Source: SZUA-265 sp965651905
Lineage (GTDB): Bacteria; Myxococcota_A; Polyangia; Polyangiales; Polyangiaceae
NCBI GenBank assembly: GCA_965651905.1
Contig: CBFGUG010000010.1
Location: 62,001-126,000 of the forward strand
DNA: 64,000 nucleotides
Direction of reading: 5' to 3'
Shown: piece after piece, positions 34,036-42,080 of the stretch
How the letters are laid out: every line of letters begins with the position of its first letter
Numbering within the stretch: the first letter of the stretch is position 1
Notes under the pieces: generated by a model
Told to the model about the DNA's origin: nothing
Databases searched by the model: none
What the model saw: the letters and a program-made list of their open reading frames with translations, nothing else
Translations under genes and position numbers: made by a program

Positions 34036-34926
34036 TCAATCGGCGGAGTCGGTGCGAGGCGTTTGCCCGCGAAGTACGGAGTTGCCTTCGAACAGATCGC
34101 GCTGATCGACGACCAGCGGGCGTTCGAGCTCGGCGGGATCCAAACGACCGCTCTGCGCGAAGAACGCGATGGGGTTACGCCAACAGATCTGTTCGATGGT
34201 GCTCGACGCGATGCCCGCGTCCGCCATCGCTCGCGCCGTCTTCGGCACCTTGAGCGGATCACTGACTCCCCAGTCGGCAGCGGAGTTGACCAGGATGCGC
34301 TCGCCACCGTACTGCTTGACCAGCGTCACCATGCGCGTTTCATCCATCTTGGTCTTGGGGTAGATCGAGTGCCCCGCCCAGCAACCCGAGTCGAGCACCG
34401 AAGCCAAGGTCTCTTCGTTGTTGTGATCGATCAGCGTCATCTCGGGGGCGATGCCGCAATCTTTGACCAACGCGAGGGTGCGCTCCGTGCCGCGCTTCTT
34501 GTCGCGGTGTGGGGTGTGAATCAGAATCGGCAAGTCGGCGTCTTTGGCGAGCAAGATCTGTTCGCGGAACAGCCGCTCCTCGTCGGGCGTGACGTCGTCG
34601 TAGCCAATCTCTCCGACCGCCACGACGCCAGCCTTCTCGATGTACAAGGGCAGTAGCTCCATCACCCCTGCTGCCAGCCCTGGACTGTTCGCTTCTTTGG
34701 GATTGAGCCCCATCGTGCAGAAGTGCCGAATGCCGAACTGGCTGGCTCGAAAGCGTTCCCAACCGAGTAGAGACAAGAAATAGTCTTCGAAGCTCCCGAC
34801 ATGTGTGCGCGGCTGCCCCAACCAAAACGCGGGCTCGACGATGGCGACGATCCCAGCGTCGGCCATCGCCTGATAGTCGTCGGTCGTACGCGACGTCATG
34901 TGGATGTGTGGATCGAACAGCTTCAT
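34036..34926 (-). CDS. eboB: EboB, TatD-family metal-dependent hydrolase
   Basis: A 296-residue TIM-barrel hydrolase. It starts MKLFDPHIHMTSRT with the HxH metal motif. Further ligands are the Glu in VVAVGEIGYDD, His in PILIHTPHRDKK, His in LIDHNNEETL and Asp in NSAADWGVSDP. This set fits a two-metal amidohydrolase of the TatD type. It starts 79 bases after the eboA stop on the minus strand and ends 21 bases before the eboF start. Its role in ebo systems has not been resolved, to my knowledge. Confidence 0.9.
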   Translation of the reverse strand: MKLFDPHIHMTSRTTDDYQAMADAGIVAIVEPAFWLGQPRTHVGSFEDYFLSLLGWERFRASQFGIRHFCTMGLNPKEANSPGLAAGVMELLPLYIEKAGVVAVGEIGYDDVTPDEERLFREQILLAKDADLPILIHTPHRDKKRGTERTLALVKDCGIAPEMTLIDHNNEETLASVLDSGCWAGHSIYPKTKMDETRMVTLVKQYGGERILVNSAADWGVSDPLKVPKTARAMADAGIASSTIEQICWRNPIAFFAQSGRLDPAELERPLVVDQRDLFEGNSVLRGQTPRTDSAD

Positions 34927-34965
34927 CTGGGGTGCTCATTACATGGGGGGTGTGCGGGCGCAAGA

Positions 34966-35001
34966 CTGGTCAAATGCGCGCTGCTGGTCAAACGCGCGCT
35001 G
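34966..35001. repeat. 18-bp tandem repeat at the eboA-eboB junction
   Basis: Two 18-base units (34966-34983 and 34984-35001, CTGGTCAAAYGCGCGCTG) differ at one base. A third, weaker copy (CTCGTCACGCGCT) runs into the eboA stop codon at 35006-35008. They fill most of the gap between eboA and eboB. Confidence 0.85.
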
Positions 35002-35005
35002 CTCG

Positions 35006-35671
35006 TCACGCGCTCTGAGACATACGAATCAGACTCAAATCGTCGGGAACCGCGCGCCCCGCGGCCCTGCGCTCGGACTCGAAGTCGCGCGCCATACGCA
35101 CCAGTTCACGGTCCACTCGGCTCGACAGTCCCACCACACGTCGCAACTCGACCTCCATGAACACGGCCTTCATCACCAACTGGTTGAAGTTCAGCTGAGG
35201 AAAGTGTGCTGCGGGATACGCATTTTCACACGCGATGGCCTCGAACACCTCCGTGGCATTGGTCCGACACGCGGAAACCGCAACACCCTGAAACCGACCA
35301 GGTTCGGGGAGTAGCGCGAGCGTGCGCAGAAAACTCACTTGCTCGCCGAGTTCACCGCCCTCGAACAGGCGCTGCGCAGCAAGCACTTGCAGGTCTTGTT
35401 GGGTACAGTCCAAAGCACGCTGGAGCAGCCACAGCCGCCCCCAGTCTGTCAACGTCCAGTGCGCCGCGTGGTCGACATCCGCAAACGGTGTCGAACTCTC
35501 TTGCCTCCCCAACTTGCGTTGGGCTCGGGCATACGCTGCACGCACCACCAGACTGTCGGGTGTTCCGAGCTTGGCTCGGCAGGCGTCGACCCACGCCGCG
35601 CCAGCTTCGCTCGCGCGTAACGCAGCTTCGATCTCAGGGGGAGTGGGCGATGAGGCGTTCGGCGAGGTCAC
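35006..35671 (-). CDS. eboA: EboA family protein
   Basis: A 221-residue soluble, mostly helical protein. The central part with DWGRLWLLQRALDC, EQVSFLRTLALLPEP and FEAIACENAYPAAHFPQLNF and the C-terminal NQLVMKAVFMEVELRRVVGL match EboA as I know it. The protein has no assigned activity, but is found only with other ebo genes, so the neighbours (eboB and eboF downstream, eboC, eboD and eboE on the facing strand) support the call. It starts with GTG at 35671, only 43 bases after the stop of the HTTM gene on the same strand. Confidence 0.85.
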   Translation of the reverse strand: MTSPNASSPTPPEIEAALRASEAGAAWVDACRAKLGTPDSLVVRAAYARAQRKLGRQESSTPFADVDHAAHWTLTDWGRLWLLQRALDCTQQDLQVLAAQRLFEGGELGEQVSFLRTLALLPEPGRFQGVAVSACRTNATEVFEAIACENAYPAAHFPQLNFNQLVMKAVFMEVELRRVVGLSSRVDRELVRMARDFESERRAAGRAVPDDLSLIRMSQSA

Positions 35672-35714
35672 TGAGGCATAAGCCTAAATCACCCCACCGA
35701 AATGGCAAACCAGG

Positions 35715-36686
35715 TCAGCCCGCGCCCAGCGCCATCACGCGACGCCGCGCCTCACACCCCAGCGCTCGCATGCGCCTGACCCATGGGTGCCACGTCTGGG
35801 CGAACCACTTGGAGTTGATCCAAATGGGGTACATCGCCATCGAGTAGAACGAGAACCATCCGATCTCGAGACTCAAGTAAATCACGAGGTGGAAGCTCAA
35901 GCCGAACAAGAGCGTCCACATACGAGTCTTGGAATACAAGACGAGCGGGATGAAACACACCTCGAAGACCAACGAAACGTAGCCCATCGGCGCGGTCATC
36001 CACAGCGGCATGGGGAACTGTGCGAAGGACCAGCGCACCAAGCTGAAGTCGTTGTAAACGTAGTGCAGACTCGTGCCCGAAAGCCAGGTACCGTCGAAGC
36101 CGCCACGCAACTTGGCGACGCCCGTCGACGTGTACATCATGCACATCTGGATCTGCAGAACGCGCACCCCCCAACCCGACGTTTGCTGCGGCCCTTCGAG
36201 CTTTCGCGCGTCCCAGGCGAGCGCACGATTCGTCGGCAAGAAGATCAACCAGAACAGCACGATCTGAATGATGTCGTCGCCGCCATTCTTGACGTTGGAG
36301 TTCCGCGCGAAGAAGCAGAACGTCAGGAACCAAGCGAGCAGCGCAGCCCAACGTGTCTTGAATCCGAAGGTCAGCATGACCGCCGACAGCACCCACAGCG
36401 CGAACGTCGAGCCGAGGATGAACATGTTGTCGGTCGTGAAGAACGCGACGGGCCAACGCCAGTTGTTCGACATCCAGCGGTCGTTCAGACCTTCCGCCCC
36501 CATGCCGTGGGGACCGAACAGATAGTCGAGGTAGGGCAGATACTGCAGCAGTTGGTCCGTCAGTAACGCCAACCCCGAGCAGATTCTAAGGAGTGCGAGC
36601 CGCTCGGCGGCAACCGGATCGTGCCAGAAGCTCTCCCACCAGTCCGCTAGCTTTTCCCTGTTCAGGATTCCGTTCAGGACTCTCAC
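35715..36686 (-). CDS. HTTM-domain (vitamin K carboxylase-like) membrane protein
   Basis: About 323 residues with roughly seven hydrophobic segments. The region LALLRICSGLALLTDQLLQY at the start, FFARNSNVKNGGDDIIQIVL in the middle and GVAKLRGGFDGTWLSGTSLH near residue 190 are typical of HTTM proteins, bacterial relatives of the membrane part of vitamin K-dependent gamma-carboxylase. The GTG start (36684-36686) overlaps the stop of the partner gene upstream, which fixes the start; open frame upstream of it is a shadow. It lies just ahead of eboA, and so could share a transcript with eboA-eboB-eboF. Function and substrate unknown. Confidence 0.82.
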   Translation of the reverse strand: MRVLNGILNREKLADWWESFWHDPVAAERLALLRICSGLALLTDQLLQYLPYLDYLFGPHGMGAEGLNDRWMSNNWRWPVAFFTTDNMFILGSTFALWVLSAVMLTFGFKTRWAALLAWFLTFCFFARNSNVKNGGDDIIQIVLFWLIFLPTNRALAWDARKLEGPQQTSGWGVRVLQIQMCMMYTSTGVAKLRGGFDGTWLSGTSLHYVYNDFSLVRWSFAQFPMPLWMTAPMGYVSLVFEVCFIPLVLYSKTRMWTLLFGLSFHLVIYLSLEIGWFSFYSMAMYPIWINSKWFAQTWHPWVRRMRALGCEARRRVMALGAG

Positions 36687-37804
36687 TTGGCTGCCCCTTG
36701 TGCATTGCGCTTCTCGGCTGCCTTCTTGGCTTTTTCTTGCTTCCGCTTGCGTTCGCGCTCTTTCTTCGCGCGTTCCTTGTCGTCCGTGAGGGTGTCCCCC
36801 TTGCGCGTGTCTACGTTGTAGCGCCAGAAAGGCTCCGTGAGCTTTTTGCGATTCTGCCGCACCAGCACCGCGTAGGCGTCTTCGTCGGGTTTCGGCAAGC
36901 GGTAGTAGACGCGGTAAAATTCGATCTTTTTCAGCGGCGAACCGAGGTGTGAGTACGGAAAGCGCTGAGCTAGGTGGCGACTGACGCCGAGCCGCGCATC
37001 GTAGTCCTCGTACAGTCTCAGGTCGATTTGGAGCGGGCGTTTGATCAACCAACGCGAGTAGCTGGTCAGATCCCACGGTTCACCCAGGAGCCACAACTGC
37101 TCACTGCTGCCATCCTCGAAGATCAACTTGGCGCGCGGTACGACTCGGCTACGCCTCACGTTTGGCGAGAACATCGGCCAGTTCTGGTCGACGCCGGACA
37201 GTGCTCCGAAGAAGCTCAGCCGCGTGCCCACCCACACCGTCACGTATTTGGCGTAGTCGGAGACGCCCTCGAGCTTCTTTCGTGTCTTGTCCGTCGGGAT
37301 GGGGCTGGCGTACTCGAGTACGGATGTGGCGCTGTCCCAGTACCGCTCGCGGACTGTGCCGTACTTCGCGTCCTTGCCCGCAACGATCTTGTTCACATCG
37401 GACGGCGTCGGCAGCCGCGTCGGGTACTTGACCATATCCAGATCTTTGCGCCAGTCGTCGTCGAACGGCGTCAGCGTGACCGTGCTCCGCACGATCATGT
37501 CGAACAGCATGAAGCCCAGGAAGATGCGCATCGGCCACGAGAATCGCCGCCTGGTTCGGCGCGCGGGTGGTGTCGTGACGGGCTGCGCTCCCAACACGGC
37601 CGCAGCCTCCCCGCCCGATTGTGCACTGTGGGTTTGCGCGCCCTCAGCTTGGGATTCCGTGTGCTCAGGTCGTGCCCTCGCGGATTCTTCCGCCGAACCA
37701 TCGGTCGCTGGTGCCTCCGTTGTCCCACCTTCGACCTGTGCGGCGGGCTCCTTGTCGTCGTCTGCCACCGCGGGAACGTAAACCGAGACGGCGGCGAGTA
37801 CCAT
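36683..37804 (-). CDS. Membrane-anchored partner of HTTM protein, PMFSP motif
   Basis: About 373 residues. A long Ala/Glu-rich N-terminal region leads to one hydrophobic segment (MRIFLGFMLFDMIVRSTVTL, about residue 92). Then follows a soluble domain with NWPMFSPNVRRSR near residue 210 and FEDGSSEQLWLLG. It ends in a Lys/Glu-rich tail of about 30 residues. The PMFSP motif after a TM helix is also seen in the smaller protein at 62036, which likewise precedes an HTTM gene. DUF5819 proteins have a similar arrangement. The topology suggests a periplasmic or cytoplasmic domain anchored beside the HTTM protein. The function is unknown. The ATG at 37804 is chosen; upstream open frame is not protein-like. 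Confidence 0.7.
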   Translation of the reverse strand: MVLAAVSVYVPAVADDDKEPAAQVEGGTTEAPATDGSAEESARARPEHTESQAEGAQTHSAQSGGEAAAVLGAQPVTTPPARRTRRRFSWPMRIFLGFMLFDMIVRSTVTLTPFDDDWRKDLDMVKYPTRLPTPSDVNKIVAGKDAKYGTVRERYWDSATSVLEYASPIPTDKTRKKLEGVSDYAKYVTVWVGTRLSFFGALSGVDQNWPMFSPNVRRSRVVPRAKLIFEDGSSEQLWLLGEPWDLTSYSRWLIKRPLQIDLRLYEDYDARLGVSRHLAQRFPYSHLGSPLKKIEFYRVYYRLPKPDEDAYAVLVRQNRKKLTEPFWRYNVDTRKGDTLTDDKERAKKERERKRKQEKAKKAAEKRNAQGAAK

Positions 37805-37882
37805 CGGGTCGCAAAGATTTCGCCGTTTCGGTAAGTTGCCGTGCAACACCCGCGTCCTTTGCGGCGCCCCGTTGGAGAGTGA

Positions 37883-37903
37883 CCACTGGAGTGAAACCAG
37901 TGG
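37883..37903. promoter_or_regulatory. Perfect 7-bp inverted repeat in leader of DUF4234 gene
   Basis: CCACTGG (37883-37889), loop AGTGAAA, CCAGTGG (37897-37903). It ends 7 bases before the AAAAGGA ribosome-binding site of the gene at 37924. It could be an operator or a leader hairpin. The region is divergent, so it may also affect the partner-HTTM-ebo transcript. Confidence 0.4.
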
Positions 37904-37923
37904 GGAGCAAAAGGACCGAGCCA

Positions 37924-38448
37924 ATGAGTCATCATCAACCGCCAGGGCAGCCACCGTTCGGACCGCCGGGACAGCCGCCCGGTGGAGGCCCTTGGCAGCC
38001 GCCACCCGGGGGGTTCCCCCCCGGACAGTATGGGCCGCCTCCGATGGGGCCACCGGGAAAGCGCCCGCTGGAGATCAAGCAGCGGGGCGCGATCACCGAA
38101 CGCAACTCGATCGTGGTGATAGTCGCGTCCCTGCTGACGTGCGGCATCTACTACTTGTTCTGGCTGTACTCGACCACCAAGGAACTTCGAGACGCTCTGC
38201 AAGACGACTCGATCAAACCAGGTCAAGACCTGCTGCTGACGATATTCAGCTGCTTCCTGTGGAGTATCTACGTCGAATACCGCAACTCTCAAAAAGTTCA
38301 CGCCGCACTGCTGAGCCGCGACCCCTACACGAAAGACCAATCAGAAACGGTGCTCATCCTGAACATCGCGGCGCTATTTGTGGGTATGACGTGGCTGATC
38401 GCCAGCTACCTCCTGCAAGAAGACCTCAACAAGTTATCCCGCTACTGA
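37924..38448 (+). CDS. DUF4234 membrane protein
   Basis: A 174-residue protein. The N-terminal 45 residues are Pro/Gly-rich. From about residue 50 the DUF4234-type core follows: a first TM helix (NSIVVIVASLLTCGIYYLFW, typical ITLGIYGIYW-like motif), a charged middle, then LLLTIFSCFLWSIYVEYRNS and a last helix near 155. DUF4234 proteins are small inner-membrane proteins of unknown role. The ATG at 37924 has AAGGA 8 bases upstream. It is divergent from the HTTM partner gene. Confidence 0.75.
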   Translation: MSHHQPPGQPPFGPPGQPPGGGPWQPPPGGFPPGQYGPPPMGPPGKRPLEIKQRGAITERNSIVVIVASLLTCGIYYLFWLYSTTKELRDALQDDSIKPGQDLLLTIFSCFLWSIYVEYRNSQKVHAALLSRDPYTKDQSETVLILNIAALFVGMTWLIASYLLQEDLNKLSRY

Positions 38449-38604
38449 ATCGCACTCGACGATGTCTCAGCTCGCCTGGCCCGCCGCTGACGCGCCGTAC
38501 TCTGCAGTGAGGCGCCTGCCACGGCCCGGTCCATACGGACTGACTTCAGCGCAGTAGCCGGGCCCCACCCCCTCGTTCATGCGGACCACTGAGTTCGCCC
38601 CAGC

Positions 38605-41600
38605 ATGCAGCAAGCCCTCGTCATCAGCTCGCACTACGAAGCGAACTCGGGTTACCCCAATCTCAGCTCGTGGGCTCCGAGTGGCGAGCTGCTCGCGGCT
38701 CGGCTCGCTCAGCACGGCTACTCCGTCGAGCGCCTGACGCCTGGCGAGGGGTTGGTCAGCCAGCTGCGCCAGGTGCTGCGCAATGGCGATCCCCGGGCGA
38801 GCTTGGTGATCTACTTCGGCGGTTATGCGCTGGTCACGGAAAGTGGCGATCCAGCGCTGTTGCTGTCGGACGCGTCGGTGACGGCTCTGCGCATCTCACA
38901 GTTGGTCGCCAAGCTAGGGCTCAGTTTCGGTCGTGCACTACTGTTACTCGACGCCACTCTGGGCAGTTCCGAAGCCGACGTCACTCGAGCGTGCGCGCCT
39001 CGTGGCGTCGCGCCGGGCACCACTGCGGAACGATCGATGGTCGACCTGGCGAGCCGCTGCTGCCCCGCAGGTAACGTGGGGCTGATGGCGGCGATTCGCC
39101 CTTGGGGCGCCAAGGAACACCGCGTTTCCACGTTCACGAGGCTGCTGGCGACGGGATTGAAAGAGCTGGGCAGGCCTGAGGTGACCACGTCTGCAACCGA
39201 CGTCTACGCATGGTTGCAGCAACACAACACGGATGTCGACACGCACCTGGGGTTCACCAGCGCCGAGCCGAGTTTCGCGCTGCTGCCGCGTCGCGCAGTT
39301 CCGTCCAACCCCGCCGCGCTCTCGCCGTCACCCATGGTACGCGCCAGCAACTCGGTGGCTCCGATGCCGCCACCTCCACCCGCGGCGCCCCCGCCCCTCA
39401 GTGCGCTGACGCCACCTCCACCGCCGCTGCACCGCGTGTCGGTACCGCCTCCAGTCGCGTCGCCGCGCCTGACCCCACCGCCGCTGCCGAGTGAACGCGC
39501 AGCCTTCGAAGCAGCCGCGCGGCGGCCCCCGCTCGAACCGCCGCCGCTTCCTGGCGAGCTCCCGCCAGCCGCGGCAACCAGCGAAGCGATCCCAGAGGCC
39601 ACGACTGCCGACGACTACTCCAACGGGTATGACTATGGTTCGGACCCAGACGAGTTCGGCTCAGCGAGGGAGCACGACGCGGTTGATGCGGACGGGTTCC
39701 GCTACGCCAGCTCCGCGCACCCCGCCGACGACACGAGGCCAGAGGACTTGGAGCCCGAGGCCCGCGACTTCGACCAGAAGGTCGACTACTACGCCGCAGA
39801 TCCGCGCGATTCGGACGTAGAAACCGATACTTACGACGCCGAGGCAGACGAATTCCACACGGCGGCAAGCTTCGACGACGCGGACGCAAACCAACTCCAC
39901 ACGGCGGCAAGTCCCAGTGACGCGGGGGCAGAACAATTCCAGCCGGGGGCAAGCCCGAGCGACGCGGAGGCAGACGAATTCCAAGCAGGGGCAAGCTTCG
40001 ACGACGCAGAGGCAGAACGATTCCACACGGGAGCAAGTCTCGGCGACGCGCAGGCAGACGAATTCCACACGGGGGCAAGTCTCGGCCAGGAGGGGGCCGA
40101 CGATTTCCACGCGGGGGCGAGCCCCAGCGACGCCCCAGCGCGCAGCTTCGACCAAGCAGCGGCTGAGGCTGAGGCTGAGTCGCCCAGTTTCGTCCCTGAA
40201 GGGTCAGATCCCGAACAGCCGAGTTTCGACGAGCCGAGTCTCGACGAGTTCCCGACTCCTATCCCAGTCTCCGTGCCGACGTCCCGAGTCGATTCAGACG
40301 CGTCCGTCACGAGCGGCGCCGCGACGGTAACCCAGGTCAAACCATCCCCCATCGTCGTGACGGGCACCCCTGCAGCCGTCCAACCACCAGCGCAGGTCCC
40401 GAGTGAACGGCGAGGCGACATGCTGGCAGCCGCTGCTGCCGCGATCGAGCCGGCACCGCCACCCAAACCCGCCCCCGCAGGTGCGGCGCTGGCCTCGCCC
40501 GAACCCCCACTGGCCTCGCCCGAACCCCCGCTGGCCTCGCCCGAACCCCCGCTGGCCTCGCCCGAACCCCCGCCGCCTACACCTTCCGAGCCTGTCTTCG
40601 CCAGTCACCCACCAGCCGCACCCAACGCATTCATGGGGCCGCCTTCATGGCGTCCACCTGCCGCGACCACCCCCACGAGACCCGCCGAAGACGAAGCTGG
40701 CCTGCTGGCGCGCGCACAGGCCTGCGTGAGTGAGGGTAACGACCTCGAAGCCTTGGCGCTGGCCCAACGTTGCCTGCAGTTGTTTCCGCAAGCAGTGAGC
40801 GCTCTACAAATTGCCGCAACGCTGCTGGCGAAGCTCGAACGCTGGGAAGATCTCGCTGGACTCTACGAGCAGCTGATCGACGGGCACCCCGATCCGACAG
40901 CCGTCTCCAAACTGTGCTTGGCGGCGTCGCGCTTGTACACATCCAAGCTCGACTCCCCCTCTCGTGCGGCGCGCGCGATCGAACGCGCGTGCGAGTTACA
41001 GCCGAAAAACAGCGAGCTGCACCTGGAGGCCGCGGCCTTCTACGAAACCGAAGCGCGAGAGGAACTGGCCGAGAATCACTACCGCATGGCGCTCAGCATC
41101 GATCCGCTCAATCCACGTTGCTACCGCCGAGCCGCCGCGTTCTTCGAGTGGACCAGGCAGCTGGACACGGCCTGGAACGCAGCATCGGTGATGGCCTTCA
41201 TCGGCAAACCCAACGCCACGGAGACGGCCCTACTCGAACGTTTCCCGAGCGACGGCCTGCCCCAGCCATCGCGAGCGTTCGCGTCCGCCGACTTCGCCTC
41301 GGGCCTCAGCCCAACGCCCACGGATCCGAGCCTTGCTCAGTTTCTCACGCTGATCGCCGAAAGCGCCCGCAATGCCACGTTGCCGAAGGCCAAACAGCAG
41401 CGCCTGCTCTTGGCGGCCTACAGCCCAGAGAACCCGGAGACGAGCACCACCACGCTGGCGCGGACTTTCAACTGGTGTTGCAAGCTGTTCAACATCGCGA
41501 CGCCCCAACTCTACTTGACCGATGGAGATGCACTGCCGTCACTGCTACCTGTCGAGCAAAGCGCTTGGCTGGTCGGCAAAGGTATCGGTCGCGGTCTCGA

Positions 41601-42063
41601 ACTGCGTGAGTTGGTGTTCGTGTGGGCCAGGGCGCTGGCTCGCTCGCGACCAGAAAGTCGGGCTTGCCTATCCTTTCCGGGAGTGGACGGACTGCTCGAG
41701 TTGGCGCTCGCGGCGCTGCACGCTACAGGCCAGAAAGCTGCAACCCCAAGCGCTGCGAAGCTGGGTAAGGCCATTCGTAAACAGGTCGACGCGGGCATGT
41801 TGTCCACTCTCCACGAGCGGCTGGACGGCTTCGACCCCGCGAACCTGCCGAGCCGCATTCAAGCGTGGCAGAGGCAGCTCGACTTGGTGTGTAATCGCTT
41901 GGGGCTAGTTGCCTGCGGCGATCCGCAAATTGCCGCACGCTGCCTCACTCGCTTCCAAGAGGGCCAGACCCCCCACATGGAACAGCTCGCCGATCTGTTC
42001 AACTTCGCGACGAGCCCGAGTTACGCCACCCTGCGCGAGCAACTCGGCCTCAGCCATCGCTGA
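38605..42063 (+). CDS. Caspase-fold pseudoenzyme with TPR C-terminal half
   Basis: An 1152-residue protein. Residues 1-235 resemble a C14 caspase-like domain: YFGGYALV sits where metacaspases have YFSGHG, and LLLLDATLGSS where they have LDAC, so both catalytic His and Cys appear replaced (Y and T). Then comes a disordered region of about 450 residues: Pro-rich, then seven 14-residue acidic repeats, then four SPEPP repeats. From about 695 on, TPR units are visible (EALALAQRCLQLFPQAVSAL, AERACELQPKN-type spacing), followed by a ~250-residue helical C-terminal domain without known motifs. It is probably a scaffold; no signal peptide is present. A caspase-like call by eye needs structural confirmation. 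Confidence 0.65.
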   Translation: MQQALVISSHYEANSGYPNLSSWAPSGELLAARLAQHGYSVERLTPGEGLVSQLRQVLRNGDPRASLVIYFGGYALVTESGDPALLLSDASVTALRISQLVAKLGLSFGRALLLLDATLGSSEADVTRACAPRGVAPGTTAERSMVDLASRCCPAGNVGLMAAIRPWGAKEHRVSTFTRLLATGLKELGRPEVTTSATDVYAWLQQHNTDVDTHLGFTSAEPSFALLPRRAVPSNPAALSPSPMVRASNSVAPMPPPPPAAPPPLSALTPPPPPLHRVSVPPPVASPRLTPPPLPSERAAFEAAARRPPLEPPPLPGELPPAAATSEAIPEATTADDYSNGYDYGSDPDEFGSAREHDAVDADGFRYASSAHPADDTRPEDLEPEARDFDQKVDYYAADPRDSDVETDTYDAEADEFHTAASFDDADANQLHTAASPSDAGAEQFQPGASPSDAEADEFQAGASFDDAEAERFHTGASLGDAQADEFHTGASLGQEGADDFHAGASPSDAPARSFDQAAAEAEAESPSFVPEGSDPEQPSFDEPSLDEFPTPIPVSVPTSRVDSDASVTSGAATVTQVKPSPIVVTGTPAAVQPPAQVPSERRGDMLAAAAAAIEPAPPPKPAPAGAALASPEPPLASPEPPLASPEPPLASPEPPPPTPSEPVFASHPPAAPNAFMGPPSWRPPAATTPTRPAEDEAGLLARAQACVSEGNDLEALALAQRCLQLFPQAVSALQIAATLLAKLERWEDLAGLYEQLIDGHPDPTAVSKLCLAASRLYTSKLDSPSRAARAIERACELQPKNSELHLEAAAFYETEAREELAENHYRMALSIDPLNPRCYRRAAAFFEWTRQLDTAWNAASVMAFIGKPNATETALLERFPSDGLPQPSRAFASADFASGLSPTPTDPSLAQFLTLIAESARNATLPKAKQQRLLLAAYSPENPETSTTTLARTFNWCCKLFNIATPQLYLTDGDALPSLLPVEQSAWLVGKGIGRGLELRELVFVWARALARSRPESRACLSFPGVDGLLELALAALHATGQKAATPSAAKLGKAIRKQVDAGMLSTLHERLDGFDPANLPSRIQAWQRQLDLVCNRLGLVACGDPQIAARCLTRFQEGQTPHMEQLADLFNFATSPSYATLREQLGLSHR
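39838..40131 (+). repeat. Seven tandem 42-bp units coding acidic 14-residue repeats
   Basis: Seven units of 42 bases code EADEFHTGASLGDA-like peptides. They are in frame within the caspase-fold/TPR gene. Units 5 and 6 are closest to each other at the DNA level. The peptide is acidic with one aromatic residue pair, as in disordered binding linkers. Confidence 0.9.
40489..40572 (+). repeat. Four tandem 21-bp units coding LASPEPP
   Basis: Units at 40489, 40510, 40531 and 40552 are identical except for the last base of the first unit. They lie in the same gene as the 42-bp units, just before the TPR half. Confidence 0.9.
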
Positions 42064-42080
42064 ACGCCCAGCGCCGCCAC

